Notes: generated by a model not told the origin, from the letters alone. 64,000 nt of DNA from Paramesorhizobium leguminum (GCF_003217235.1 NZ_QJTF01000003.1:1-64000); one strand, 5' to 3'; numbered from the stretch's first letter, positions 52,474-61,722 are shown. Program-made: numbers and translations.

Positions 52474-53688
52474 TTACCTCATCAGCTTCACCGCCGATAG
52501 CATCGTCACCGGCAGGGCCTGACGCCAGACGTCGAACTCGCCGAGCGGAGCGGCATGGCTCACGCTAAGCCGCGTCAACTCGCCGCCCACCTTTTTCTGC
52601 CATTCCACCAGCATCATTTCGCTTTGGATCGTCACGGCATTGGCGACGAACCGGCCGCCGGGCTTGAGGCTTCGCCAGCAGGCCTCCGCCACGCCCATGT
52701 CGGTGAAGCCCCCCCCGATGAAGATCGCATCCGGCGCCTCCAGCCCTTGGAGCGCAGCGGGCGCCTCGCCTTTGACCAGTTCGAGCCCGGGCACGCCGAG
52801 CGCCAAACGGTTGCGCTCGATGATCCCCTGCCTTCCCGCATGCGCCTCGATGGCGATGGCGCGGCAGGTCGGATGCGCGCGCATCCATTCGATGCCGATG
52901 GAACCGCAACCCGCGCCCACATCCCAGAGCAATTCACGCGGCATCGGCGCAAGCCGGGCGAGCGTTGCGGCCCGCACGTCGCGCTTGGTCAGCTGCCCAT
53001 CATTCTCGAAGGCGGCATCGGGCAATCCAGCTACGGGGGAATAAAATATCGCCTCCACCCCTCCCCGGCATTCGACGGCGAGCACATTGAGATCAGCGGT
53101 GCGTTCATGCACCCAGCCGCTCGCGGTGCCTTCGATACGGCGCTCCCTGGGGCCGCCCAGATGTTCGAGGGCGGTTATCAGGCTTTCGCCGAAACCGCGC
53201 GCGGCGAGAAGCCCCGCCACCTCACCCGGCGTTCCGCCATCATTGCTTAGGATCAACAGCCGATTGCCGGGCTGGATATGGGCATGGATGATTTCCAGCG
53301 GCCTGCCATGGACGCTGAGCATTGTCGCGTCCTGCAAGGGCCAGGCCATTCGCGCCGCAGCAAGCGAAAACGACGAGGGAAACGGCAGGATATGCATTTC
53401 CTGCGGCGGGATATGCCGCGCCAGCGTTGCCCCCATGCCGTAGAACATGGGATCACCGCTCGCGAGCACTACGACCGGCTTGCCGTGATGGGATAGGATC
53501 ATGTCTATGGCAGCGGAAAACGGCGTCGGCCACGCGATCCGCTTTCCCTTGATGTTCCCGTCGAGAAAATCGAGATGCCGCCTGCCACCGAAAATGACTT
53601 TGGCATCGGCAAGAGCGTCACACGCGGCGCGGCCCAAGCCTTCCACGCCGTCTTCTCCGATGCCGATGATCGTCAGCCATGGCGCCAT
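52474..53688 (-). CDS. cobL: Precorrin-6Y C5,15-methyltransferase (decarboxylating)
   Basis: A 404-residue bifunctional enzyme of aerobic cobalamin synthesis that methylates C5 and C15 of the corrin ring and decarboxylates an acetate side chain. The N-terminal CbiE-like half has WLTIIGIGEDGVEGLG and the SAM loop VVVLASGDPMFYGMG; the C-terminal CbiT-like half has LLWDVGAGCGSIGIEWMR, a SAM-binding Rossmann motif. It lies 40 bases downstream of cobT; the other cob genes are not in the window. Confidence 0.95.
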   Translation of the reverse strand: MAPWLTIIGIGEDGVEGLGRAACDALADAKVIFGGRRHLDFLDGNIKGKRIAWPTPFSAAIDMILSHHGKPVVVLASGDPMFYGMGATLARHIPPQEMHILPFPSSFSLAAARMAWPLQDATMLSVHGRPLEIIHAHIQPGNRLLILSNDGGTPGEVAGLLAARGFGESLITALEHLGGPRERRIEGTASGWVHERTADLNVLAVECRGGVEAIFYSPVAGLPDAAFENDGQLTKRDVRAATLARLAPMPRELLWDVGAGCGSIGIEWMRAHPTCRAIAIEAHAGRQGIIERNRLALGVPGLELVKGEAPAALQGLEAPDAIFIGGGFTDMGVAEACWRSLKPGGRFVANAVTIQSEMMLVEWQKKVGGELTRLSVSHAAPLGEFDVWRQALPVTMLSAVKLMR

Positions 53689-53727
53689 GTCGCTTCCAGA
53701 CCTTACAGTTGCTTCAAGGAGCTATCT

Positions 53728-54750
53728 TCAATTCGCCTTGCCGCTCACGCCTGCTTGCTCGAAGGTGGCCATGCCCGTGTGACAAAGGGCGGCGGCCTTG
53801 ACGATGCCGGCGGCGAGTGCAGCGCCCGTGCCCTCGCCAAGCCTCATGTCGAGATCGAGCAACGGCTTCTTGCCGAGCTTTTCCAGCACCCGGCGATGGC
53901 CAGGCTCCGCCGACACGTGGGCGAACAGGCAATGGTCGATCGCCGCCGGATTGGCCGCATGCAGGATCGCGGCGGCGGAAGTCGCCACATATCCGTCGAT
54001 GATGACAGGCACCTTCTCCATCCGCGCGGCGAGGATCGCTCCTGCCATGGCGGCGATTTCGCGCCCACCCAGCCTGCGCATCAGTTCCAGCGGATCTTTC
54101 AGATGGCTGCGATGCAGCCCCACCGCCGCGCGCACCGCCGCGACCTTGCGCTTTAGCACTTCGCCATTGGCGCCTGTGCCGGGACCGGCCCATTCCTCAG
54201 CCGTCCCGCCATAAAGGCCATGGCAGATCGCCGCCGCTATGGTGGTATTTCCGATGCCCATCTCGCCGATGCAGAGAAGATCAGTGCCGCCGGCAATCGC
54301 TTCCATGCCGAAAGCCATGGTTGCCGCGCAGGTCTTCTCGTCCATCGCCGCTTCCTCCGTGATGTCGCCAGTCGGAAAGTCCAGCGCCAGGTCGAATACT
54401 TTCAGACCAAGATCGTAGGCGATGCACATCTGGTTGATCGCCGCGCCGCCTGCGGCGAAGTTCTCCACCATCTGCGCGGTCACGCTTGAAGGATAGGGCG
54501 AAACGCCCTTGGCCGTGACGCCATGATTGCCGGCGAAGACGGCGACTAGCGGCCGCGTCACCTGCGGCTTTGCCCTACCCGTCCAAGCGGCAAGCCAGAC
54601 GGCAATTTCCTCCAGCCGCCCGAGCGATCCGGCAGGCTTGGTCAGCACGGCATCGCGCTCCCGCACGGCCTGCGCGGCGCGTTCGTCCGGCCCCGGCAGA
54701 TTGCGGATCAGTTCGCGGAAATCGTCGAAAGGCAGGCCGGTCGTCGTCAT
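53728..54750 (-). CDS. cobT: Nicotinate-nucleotide-dimethylbenzimidazole phosphoribosyltransferase
   Basis: A 340-residue enzyme that makes alpha-ribazole phosphate, the lower-ligand precursor of cobalamin. Family motifs are TKPAGSLGRLEEIAVWLAAW, VFAGNHGVTAKGVSPYP, GEMGIGNTTIAAA and the C-terminal RLGEGTGAALA with the catalytic glutamate. AGGA precedes the ATG. It is in the named CobT sense (CobU in Pseudomonas denitrificans nomenclature). It is first in the pair cobT-cobL. Confidence 0.96.
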   Translation of the reverse strand: MTTTGLPFDDFRELIRNLPGPDERAAQAVRERDAVLTKPAGSLGRLEEIAVWLAAWTGRAKPQVTRPLVAVFAGNHGVTAKGVSPYPSSVTAQMVENFAAGGAAINQMCIAYDLGLKVFDLALDFPTGDITEEAAMDEKTCAATMAFGMEAIAGGTDLLCIGEMGIGNTTIAAAICHGLYGGTAEEWAGPGTGANGEVLKRKVAAVRAAVGLHRSHLKDPLELMRRLGGREIAAMAGAILAARMEKVPVIIDGYVATSAAAILHAANPAAIDHCLFAHVSAEPGHRRVLEKLGKKPLLDLDMRLGEGTGAALAAGIVKAAALCHTGMATFEQAGVSGKAN

Positions 54751-54783
54751 TCTGAGAATCCTGAAACTTGAAATCGTGCGCGT

Positions 54784-54811
54784 TCTATAAGCGCTTGGCC
54801 CGAAATTTCAA
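54784..54811 (-). promoter_or_regulatory. Promoter of cobT-cobL
   Basis: On the minus strand TTGAAA and TATAGA are separated by 16 bases, 34 bases before the cobT ATG. The short leader leaves no room for a cobalamin riboswitch. Confidence 0.55.
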
Positions 54812-54846
54812 ATGATGCTGCTGTTATTGTTTAAACAGAAATGGAT

Positions 54847-54990
54847 CCCTTCACCCCCGTGGTTCGAGGCTCATTCCGCTTCGCTCCATTCACACCTCAC
54901 CATGAGGGTGAAGGGTGCCGGCGCTTTAGTAGCCCTCATGGTGAGGTGTGACCCGAAGCTTGCGAAGGGGAGCCTCGAACCACGAGGGCG
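54847..54990. repeat. ~145-bp nested inverted repeat, copy C
   Basis: Same two arm pairs as copies A and B (CGTGGTTCGAGGCTC/GAGCCTCGAACCACG; CACCTCACCATGAGGG/CCCTCATGGTGAGGTG). It occupies nearly all of the gap between recJ and cobT and ends a few bases from the recJ stop codon. Confidence 0.88.
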
Positions 54991-54997
54991 CCGGGCG

Positions 54998-56836
54998 CTA
55001 CACAGCGAGCGCCGCGTCCAGAATACGGATCTGCGTCGACGACGATCCGTTCCAGTGGTTGATCGCCAGATTGCCCGCGACGTGGATCGTCTGGCCCGAG
55101 CGGTTCAGGAGAAAATCGCCAAGCGCGCTTCCGGCGGCGCGAAACGCGATGGCGTTGATGCGCTTGCCATCGGCGCCCGCAAGCGTCGCGCGGATATGAT
55201 CCTTGCCGACGACATTCGCGCCCACGAGCCGGTGATGCGGCAAGGCAAGCACCGGCTGCGGATGGCCTGAGCCGTAGGGACCGGCCTTTTCCAGCGCGGC
55301 GTATAGCGTTAATGTTGCGCCCGAAGCGGAAAGCGCGCCGTCGATGGCAAGGCTATGGTCGCCGCGCAGCTTCGCCACCGCCGCGCTCGCGGCCTCTTCG
55401 AAATAGGCGCGAAGGCTACCCAGTTTCTCCCGCTCCACCGTGATGCCCGCCGCCATGGCGTGGCCGCCGCCTTTCACGAGCAGGCCCTTCTCCACTGCGC
55501 CGCGCACGATGCGGCCCAGATCGAAGCCGGTGATCGAGCGGCCGGAACCGGCGCCGGTGCCGTTCTGGTTGAAGGCGATGGCGAAGGCGGGACGCCGCGT
55601 CCGCTCCTTCAATCTCGCTGCGATCAACCCGACAATGCCCGGATGCCAGTCTTCGCTCGCCGTGACGACGATGGCAGGTCCCTCGCCGCCCCGCATTTCC
55701 ATGGCGGCTTCAGCTTCCGCTTGCGCCAGCATCTGCAGTTCCATCGCCTGGCGTTCCTGGTTTAGCCGGTCGAGCTCCTGGGCGATGCGCTCAGCTTCGA
55801 CCGGATCGTCCAGCGTCAGGAGACGACTTCCAAGCCCGGCATCGCCGATGCGTCCGCCGGCATTGATGCGCGGACCGATAAGAAAGCCCAGGTGGAAATT
55901 ATTCAACGGTTCGCCAATGCGCGAGACCCGCGCCAGCGCCGCCAGCCCGGCATTCTGCTGCGCCCGCGCCACCAGAAGCCCCTTGACGACGAATGCCCGG
56001 TTGACGCCCTTGAGCGGCACCACGTCGCAGATGGTCGCCAGCGCCACCAGATCGAGAAGGCTCAGAAGATCAGGCGCGCTGATATCGCCGGCGATACGCC
56101 GTTCGCGTAAAGTCCGCAGCACCTGCACCAATGTGAGGAATACCACGCCCGCAGCACACAAATGCCCCTGCGCGGAAATATCGTCATCGCGATTGGGATT
56201 GACGATTGCGAAGGCCGCCTGCGGCAACGCACCGCCCACCTGATGGTGGTCGAGCACCACAACATCGCTACCCGCTTCCCGCGCTGCCTCGATAGCCGCC
56301 GCGCTGTTCGTCCCGCAATCCACCGTGACGATCAGCGATGCGCCTTGCGCTGCGAGTTCGCGCATGGCTTGCGGGTTCGGGCCGTAACCTTCGAAGATGC
56401 GGTCGGGAATATAGATAGCATTGGCGATATGGTAATGGGTCAGGAATCGCGACAGCAACGCGGAGGAACAGGCGCCATCGACATCGTAATCGCCAAAGAT
56501 CGCCACGCGCTCGCGATTGGCTATTGCCGAGGCGATGCGTTCCGCCGCTCGCTCCATATCGGTCAGGAGCAGCGGGTCGGGCATCAGTGACTTGATCGTC
56601 GGCTCGATGAATAAAGGCGCATCGTCGAGCGAGACGCCCCGCCCCGCCAGCACCCGCGCCACCAGATCCGGCATCCCATGATTCTGCGCAATCGCCAGCG
56701 CGGTGTTGGCCTCGCGCAGTCCCAACCGATCGACCCATCTCGATTCGGTGGCGGACCGGCTGACGCCGAGGAAGAAACGGTCTTGGATCAGGGCGGCGGA
56801 ACTTGTCATGCTCCGTTCAAACATGAGAGGCGGCAT
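54998..56836 (-). CDS. recJ: Single-stranded-DNA-specific exonuclease RecJ
   Basis: A 612-residue 5'-3' exonuclease used in recombination and mismatch repair. DHH-family motifs are present in order: VAIFGDYDVDGACSSALL, IVTVDCGTNS, VVLDHHQVGG (DHH), then the DHHA1 region GRSITGFDLGRIVRGAVEKGLLVKGGGHAMAAG and a C-terminal OB fold. The exact start is uncertain: ATGs at 56836, 56824 and 56809 are all possible and none has a well-placed ribosome site. The stop touches repeat copy C. Confidence 0.94.
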   Translation of the reverse strand: MPPLMFERSMTSSAALIQDRFFLGVSRSATESRWVDRLGLREANTALAIAQNHGMPDLVARVLAGRGVSLDDAPLFIEPTIKSLMPDPLLLTDMERAAERIASAIANRERVAIFGDYDVDGACSSALLSRFLTHYHIANAIYIPDRIFEGYGPNPQAMRELAAQGASLIVTVDCGTNSAAAIEAAREAGSDVVVLDHHQVGGALPQAAFAIVNPNRDDDISAQGHLCAAGVVFLTLVQVLRTLRERRIAGDISAPDLLSLLDLVALATICDVVPLKGVNRAFVVKGLLVARAQQNAGLAALARVSRIGEPLNNFHLGFLIGPRINAGGRIGDAGLGSRLLTLDDPVEAERIAQELDRLNQERQAMELQMLAQAEAEAAMEMRGGEGPAIVVTASEDWHPGIVGLIAARLKERTRRPAFAIAFNQNGTGAGSGRSITGFDLGRIVRGAVEKGLLVKGGGHAMAAGITVEREKLGSLRAYFEEAASAAVAKLRGDHSLAIDGALSASGATLTLYAALEKAGPYGSGHPQPVLALPHHRLVGANVVGKDHIRATLAGADGKRINAIAFRAAGSALGDFLLNRSGQTIHVAGNLAINHWNGSSSTQIRILDAALAV

Positions 56837-56880
56837 TCATGCAATGCCGCGTCGGGGAAATTCTCTGTTAGCTGCGAGGA

Positions 56881-57288
56881 TCAGGACAAACTGGGAGCAA
56901 TCAGCGTAACGGTCGGAAAATAATTTTTATAGCGGCGGACGTCACGGGTCAGCAGCGGGAGCTTCTGGACTGCGGCATGCGCGCCGATAAAAAAATCCGG
57001 TAGGACACCTGTCCGTACGCCGCCTGCCCTGCGATATTGAGTGAAAGCCTTCCCAGCCAGAAACAGCGCTTCGCGGGGAACAGGCTCTACTTCAACACCG
57101 ACCACCTCAACAAAATCATCCAGATTTCTAGCAGACTCATAACGGGAAGCAAGCTCGGCATAGACCACATCGTTGATCAATAACGGCCCGGTTAGCTGCG
57201 CTATTTCAAATTGCTCACGTGACCATGCCAGCCAATGAGGATCCAACGTTGCTATATCCAAAAGAACGTTGGTATCGACGAGGATCAC
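56881..57288 (-). CDS. vapC: VapC-type PIN-domain toxin
   Basis: A 135-residue ribonuclease toxin. The four acidic residues are in MILVDTNVLLD, VVYAELAS, VLPDFFIGAHA and LLTRDVRRY. Its length and motif spacing are typical of VapC, which cuts tRNA or rRNA. Its ATG overlaps the antitoxin stop by four bases. The module interrupts the block glpX-recJ. Confidence 0.93.
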   Translation of the reverse strand: MILVDTNVLLDIATLDPHWLAWSREQFEIAQLTGPLLINDVVYAELASRYESARNLDDFVEVVGVEVEPVPREALFLAGKAFTQYRRAGGVRTGVLPDFFIGAHAAVQKLPLLTRDVRRYKNYFPTVTLIAPSLS

Positions 57289-57518
57289 GACCCACCGCGC
57301 ATCAGTTCCATGATTTCGTCGGTGGTCGGTCCCGGTCCGGCATGACCGAGAGCCTTCTCAATCCGGCTCGGTATCTTTTTACCGTCCGCCCGGACAAGCA
57401 CAACCTGCCTGTCACTATTAAGACTAAATACCAGCTCGGTGCCCGGAGTGAGTCCAAGGAAGTCCCGAACGCCTTTCGGGAGGGTGATCTGGCCCTTTGC
57501 CGACACTTTCGTAGTCAT
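57285..57518 (-). CDS. vapB: VapB-type antitoxin (SpoVT/AbrB fold)
   Basis: A 77-residue protein with an N-terminal swapped-hairpin AbrB domain (MTTKVSAKGQITLPKGVRDFLGL, residues 1-48) that binds DNA, and an acidic C-terminal tail (PTTDEIMELMRG) that blocks VapC. It is upstream of vapC with a four-base overlap; a near-perfect palindrome just upstream is the likely operator. Confidence 0.93.
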   Translation of the reverse strand: MTTKVSAKGQITLPKGVRDFLGLTPGTELVFSLNSDRQVVLVRADGKKIPSRIEKALGHAGPGPTTDEIMELMRGGS

Positions 57519-57530
57519 ATTTACACCTCA

Positions 57531-57559
57531 GGTAATGCCTTATGAAATAAGGTATTACC
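57531..57559. promoter_or_regulatory. vapBC operator palindrome
   Basis: GGTAATGCCTTAT and ATAAGGTATTACC are inverted around GAA, with a single mismatch in 13 bases. It ends 12 bases before the vapB ATG, so VapB or VapBC binding would block transcription. Confidence 0.75.
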
Positions 57560-57601
57560 TTGCCGGTGAAAACTCAATGTCGGATCATTTGGGACCGAGT
57601 C

Positions 57602-58588
57602 CTAGAACTTCGCCATGTCCTGATGGCGCGCCTTGATTTCGCGCACGGTCTGGGAATAGGCGCGCATGACGATGGTGTGCGTCTGGATATAATCGCGGGC
57701 GAATTTCACGCCCGATAGCATGTTGCCGTCGGTGACGCCGGTGGCGGCGAACAGCACATCGCCCTTCGCCATCTCTTCCATGGTGTAGACCTTTTTCGGG
57801 TCCGAAATGCCCATCTTCGCGGCGCGTGCGATCTTCTCGTCGGTGTTGAGCTGCAGCCGGCCTTGCATCTGCCCGCCGATGCAGCGCAGCGCCGCCGCCG
57901 CGAGCACGCCTTCCGGCGCGCCGCCGATGCCGAGATAGATATCGATGCCGGTCTCGTCCGGATTGGTCGTGTGGATGACGCCGGCCACGTCGCCGTCACC
58001 GATCAGGCGGATCGCAGCGCCCGTGGCGCGCACTTCCTCGATCAGGCGGGCATGGCGCGGACGGTCCATGATGCAGGCGGTGATTTCATGGACGGGAACG
58101 CCCTTCGCCTTGGCGATGGCATGGATATTGTCGGTCGGGGAAGCATCGATATCCACCACGCCCGCCGGATAGCCCGGGCCGACGGCGATCTTTTCCATGT
58201 AGACGTCGGGCGCATAGAGCAGGTTACCCTTCTCGGCGATGGCGACGACCGCCAGCGAGTTGGGCAGGTTCTTGGCGCAGATCGTCGTGCCCTCCAGCGG
58301 GTCGAGCGCAATATCCACTTCCGGCCCCTGCCCGGTGCCGACCTCTTCGCCGATATAGAGCATCGGCGCCTCGTCACGCTCGCCCTCGCCGATCACCACC
58401 GTCCCGGTAATCGGCAGGCGATTGAGCTCCTGGCGCATGGCATCCACCGCCACTTGGTCCGCCGCCTTCTCATCTCCTCGTCCCCGCAACCGCGCCGCAG
58501 CCACCGCCGCGCGTTCCGTCACGCGCACGAGTTCGAGGGTCAGGATGCGGTCGAGACCGTGCGAAGTCTGGTCAGCGGTTTTTGCCAT
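57602..58588 (-). CDS. glpX: Class II fructose-1,6-bisphosphatase
   Basis: A 328-residue metal-dependent phosphatase of gluconeogenesis. Motifs are GRGDEKAADQVAVDAM, VVIGEGERDEAPMLYIGE and IALDPLEGTTICAKN, the GlpX inositol-monophosphatase-like metal site (D-P-L-E-G-T). GLGIGGAPEGVLAAAAL-type residues follow near 230. No glycerol genes are adjacent; it lies 165 bases downstream of hom in the same direction. Confidence 0.95.
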   Translation of the reverse strand: MAKTADQTSHGLDRILTLELVRVTERAAVAAARLRGRGDEKAADQVAVDAMRQELNRLPITGTVVIGEGERDEAPMLYIGEEVGTGQGPEVDIALDPLEGTTICAKNLPNSLAVVAIAEKGNLLYAPDVYMEKIAVGPGYPAGVVDIDASPTDNIHAIAKAKGVPVHEITACIMDRPRHARLIEEVRATGAAIRLIGDGDVAGVIHTTNPDETGIDIYLGIGGAPEGVLAAAALRCIGGQMQGRLQLNTDEKIARAAKMGISDPKKVYTMEEMAKGDVLFAATGVTDGNMLSGVKFARDYIQTHTIVMRAYSQTVREIKARHQDMAKF

Positions 58589-58753
58589 GTGGGAACGTCC
58601 TACTCGAATTTCGTTGCTGCACCTGCACTGAAAAGCGGACCATAACAGTGCTCTGCAAACCTTTTGTCAAAGTCGCAAACGTGCTGCAAGGGCCGGACTA
58701 GCAGAATTCCGGCACAGCTAAAATCTTAATCGATTAAATGGGTTAGGCCTTGA

Positions 58754-60073
58754 TCAGCCCGCCCGCTCGATGCGGATCATCTGCGGCTTGTCCATCAGAA
58801 AGCCGTCGCGCAGAATGGCGTCGAGGGCTTTCTTCACCGCCGCTTCGGTCGTCTCGTGCGTCACCAATATCACCGTCTTGCTGGTGGCGGAGTCGGCGCC
58901 ATCCATGGGTGGGCGCTGGACGATGGATTCGAGCGAGATGTCGTTTTCCGCCATGCGCTTGGCAATGGCCGCGAAGGCGCCGGTGCGGTCCGCCACTGTC
59001 AGGCGGATGAAATAGCCGCCAGCGTGGGAGCGCATCTGCGCCCTCTTATAAGGCTTCAGCGCCTTTGCCGGGGTGCCAAACACAGGCCCATGCTGGAAGC
59101 CGGGGCGGCTCTTGGCGATGTCGGCGATATCGCCCAGCACGGCTGAGGCCGTGGCATTTCCGCCCGCGCCGGGGCCGGAAAGCAGGAGCTCGCCCAACAG
59201 ATCGGTCTCGATTGCCACCGCATTCGTCACGCCATGCACCTGCGCGATGACGGATGACGTCGGCACCATGGTGGGGTGAACGCGCTGCTCGATGCCGGTA
59301 TCGGTCTTCTGCGCGACGCCCAGAAGCTTGATGCGATAGCCGAGCTCATCGGCGGCATGGATATCGGCGAGTGAAATGTTGCTGATGCCTTCGAGATAGA
59401 TATCATCGGCGGCGATCTGCGTGCCGAAGGCGAGGCTCGTCAGCAGCGCCAGCTTGTGCGCCGTGTCATTGCCCTCGATGTCGAATGTCGGGTCCGCTTC
59501 GGCATAACCCAGCCGCTGCGCGTCTTTCAGGCACTCCTCGAACGATATGCCCTCGTCCCACATCCGTGTCAGAATATAATTGCAGGTGCCGTTCATGATG
59601 CCATAGACGCGCGAAACCGTGTTGCCGGTCAGCGATTCGCGCATTGCCTTGATGACCGGAATACCGCCCGCCACCGCCGCTTCAAAGTTGAGCAGGACGC
59701 CCTTGTCCTCGGCGATCCTGGCCAGCGCGACGCCATGCTTGGCAAGCAGCGCCTTGTTGGCCGTCACCACATGATGCCCGGCTCTGAGCGCCGCCTCGAC
59801 CGCCGCCTTGGCGGGACCGTCCTCGCCGCCAATCAGCTCGACGAAGACATCGATGTTGTCCGATTTCGCCAGCGCGACGGGGTCATCAAACCACTCCACG
59901 GCGGAAAGATCGATCCCGCGATCACGGGAGCGGTCGCGGGCCGAAACGGCCGTGACGACCAGTTCCTTGCCGCATTGGCGGGTCAGCATTTCGGCCTTGT
60001 CGCGCAAAATGCGCAAAACCGAACCGCCCACGGTGCCGAGCCCGGCAACGCCGATCCGCAATGCATCACTCAT
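58754..60073 (-). CDS. hom: Homoserine dehydrogenase
   Basis: A 439-residue enzyme reducing aspartate semialdehyde to homoserine on the way to threonine, methionine and isoleucine. The NAD(P) loop is GVAGLGTVGGSV, the substrate region GIMNGTCNYILTRM and AEADPTFDIEGNDTAHKLA, and an ACT domain occupies the last ~80 residues (YFIRLTVADRTGAFAAIA) for feedback control. It follows the aminotransferase gene by 48 bases. Confidence 0.96.
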   Translation of the reverse strand: MSDALRIGVAGLGTVGGSVLRILRDKAEMLTRQCGKELVVTAVSARDRSRDRGIDLSAVEWFDDPVALAKSDNIDVFVELIGGEDGPAKAAVEAALRAGHHVVTANKALLAKHGVALARIAEDKGVLLNFEAAVAGGIPVIKAMRESLTGNTVSRVYGIMNGTCNYILTRMWDEGISFEECLKDAQRLGYAEADPTFDIEGNDTAHKLALLTSLAFGTQIAADDIYLEGISNISLADIHAADELGYRIKLLGVAQKTDTGIEQRVHPTMVPTSSVIAQVHGVTNAVAIETDLLGELLLSGPGAGGNATASAVLGDIADIAKSRPGFQHGPVFGTPAKALKPYKRAQMRSHAGGYFIRLTVADRTGAFAAIAKRMAENDISLESIVQRPPMDGADSATSKTVILVTHETTEAAVKKALDAILRDGFLMDKPQMIRIERAG

Positions 60074-60121
60074 GATCTTGCCTCTGAAACTATATAAACA
60101 TCAGTCCGTTGCATCGCCGGA

Positions 60122-61342
60122 TCAACGATGCGCCTCAAGCGGAATGACGTTGTGCAGGTTTTCTTCCTTCGTGGCAAGGAAGCGCTTGATGCTGCGCGCA
60201 GCCTGGCGAATGCGGTGCTCATTCTCGACCAGCGCGATGCGGACGTAATCATCGCCATGCTCGCCGAAGCCGACGCCGGGGGCGACCGCGACATCCGCCA
60301 TCTCGATCAGGAGCTTGGAAAACTCCAGCGATCCGAGTTTCCGGAAGCGTTCCGGAATCGGCGCCCAGGCGAACATCGTCGCCTCCGGTGACGGAATATC
60401 CCACCCTGCCCGCGTAAAGCTGTCCACCAGCACGTCGCGGCGGCGCTTGTAGATGGCGCGCACCTCGGCGATATCGGCGCCGTCGCCATTGAGCGCGGCG
60501 GTGGCCGCCACCTGGATCGGCGTGAAGGCGCCGTAATCGAGGTAGGACTTCACCCGCGTCAGCGCCGCGATGAGCCGCTCATTGCCGACGGCGAAGCCCA
60601 TGCGCCAGCCGGGCATGGAGAAGGTCTTGGACATGGTGGTGAACTCGACCGTCACATCCATCGCGCCCGGCACCTGCAGCACCGAGGGCGGCGGCGTATC
60701 GTCGAAATAGATTTCCGAATAGGCGAGATCGGAAAGGATGATGAGATCGTGCTTGCGCGCAAAAGCCACGACATCCTTGTAGAAATCGAGCGTGGCGACA
60801 TGCGCTGTCGGATTGGACGGATAGTTGAGAATCAGCGCCAGCGGCTTCGGGATCGAATGGCGAACGGCGCGCTCCAGCGTCGGGATGAAATTGTCATCGG
60901 GCTTCGCCTGGATCGAACGGATGACGCCGCCGGACATGATGAAGCCAAAAGCATGGATCGGATAGGTCGGATCGGGGCACAGTACCACGTCGCCCGGCGC
61001 GGTGATCGCCTGCGCCATGTTGGCGAAGCCTTCCTTGGAGCCGAGCGTGGCGACAACCTGCGTGTCCGGATTGAGCTTCACGCCGAATCGGCGGGCATAA
61101 TATTGCGCCTGGGCGCGGCGCAGGCCGGGAATGCCCTTGGAAGCGGAGTAACGGTGGGTACGGGGGTCCTGCACGGCCTCGCACAGCTTGTCGACAATGC
61201 TTTGCGGGGTCGGCAGATCGGGATTACCCATGCCCAGATCGATGATATCAGCACCGGCGGCTCGCGCACTGGCCTTCAGGCGATTGACCTGTTCGAAGAC
61301 GTAAGGCGGCAAGCGGCGAATTTTGTGAAATTCTTCAGACAT
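60122..61342 (-). CDS. Class I aminotransferase, AlaC/LL-DAP-aminotransferase-like
   Basis: A 406-residue fold-type I PLP enzyme. Motifs: IIDLGMGNPDLPTPQ, CPDPTYPIHAFGF, LNYPSNPTAHV, and the PLP lysine in FTTMSKTFSMPGWRMGFAVGN. In relatives it is annotated as LL-diaminopimelate aminotransferase or glutamate-pyruvate aminotransferase AlaC; the placement upstream of hom in an alphaproteobacterium that uses the succinylase route favours an AlaC-like role. The ATG at 61342 is chosen over one 11 codons upstream on family length. Confidence 0.88.
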   Translation of the reverse strand: MSEEFHKIRRLPPYVFEQVNRLKASARAAGADIIDLGMGNPDLPTPQSIVDKLCEAVQDPRTHRYSASKGIPGLRRAQAQYYARRFGVKLNPDTQVVATLGSKEGFANMAQAITAPGDVVLCPDPTYPIHAFGFIMSGGVIRSIQAKPDDNFIPTLERAVRHSIPKPLALILNYPSNPTAHVATLDFYKDVVAFARKHDLIILSDLAYSEIYFDDTPPPSVLQVPGAMDVTVEFTTMSKTFSMPGWRMGFAVGNERLIAALTRVKSYLDYGAFTPIQVAATAALNGDGADIAEVRAIYKRRRDVLVDSFTRAGWDIPSPEATMFAWAPIPERFRKLGSLEFSKLLIEMADVAVAPGVGFGEHGDDYVRIALVENEHRIRQAARSIKRFLATKEENLHNVIPLEAHR

Positions 61343-61432
61343 CGTTATGGGTCCGGTGCGGGTTGAAAATACCAAACCGGCTATACACCGGTTCGCAGGA
61401 AGGGTCGATCCGGTTGATTATTGCAGGGGTAA

Positions 61433-61663
61433 TTATTTTAGGACAAGTGGCAAGGCTGCGAGAAGAATCCCGGTGGCGGTAGCAACTATGCCACCGACGG
61501 CAATAATTAGCCTAAGCTCTGTAGCCCGCAAGTCGCTTCGTGTAACCAGTTCCGGCATGACATAATCCCTTACGGCTTTTGCATGCGCATCTGCCTGTTT
61601 GGCGTCAACGCCACTTTCCTTGAGGCGTTCGGAATAGCCAAGTGTATCAAAAGTGATCGCCAT
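61433..61663 (-). CDS. Small coiled-coil membrane protein (76 residues)
   Basis: MAITFDTLGYSERLKESGVD then AKQADAHAKAVRDYVMP: a helical, coiled-coil N-terminal half, a short RSDLRATELR bridge, and one membrane span at the C-terminus (IIAVGGIVATATGILLAALPLVL). This layout matches the DUF1640/CCDC90-type proteins, which are anchored by the tail. The role is unknown. A GGGGGGAAC site precedes the ATG. Confidence 0.75.
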   Translation of the reverse strand: MAITFDTLGYSERLKESGVDAKQADAHAKAVRDYVMPELVTRSDLRATELRLIIAVGGIVATATGILLAALPLVLK

Positions 61664-61722
61664 TTAAAAGTTCCCCCCTTTGGCCCGTCCCTACCCGCTC
61701 ATTCCTTTGGCTGCAAAAACGA

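Noticed and set aside
60122-61342. Naming the aminotransferase dapL
   Set aside because: LL-DAP aminotransferase and AlaC share these motifs; without phylogeny the lysine-pathway function cannot be claimed.
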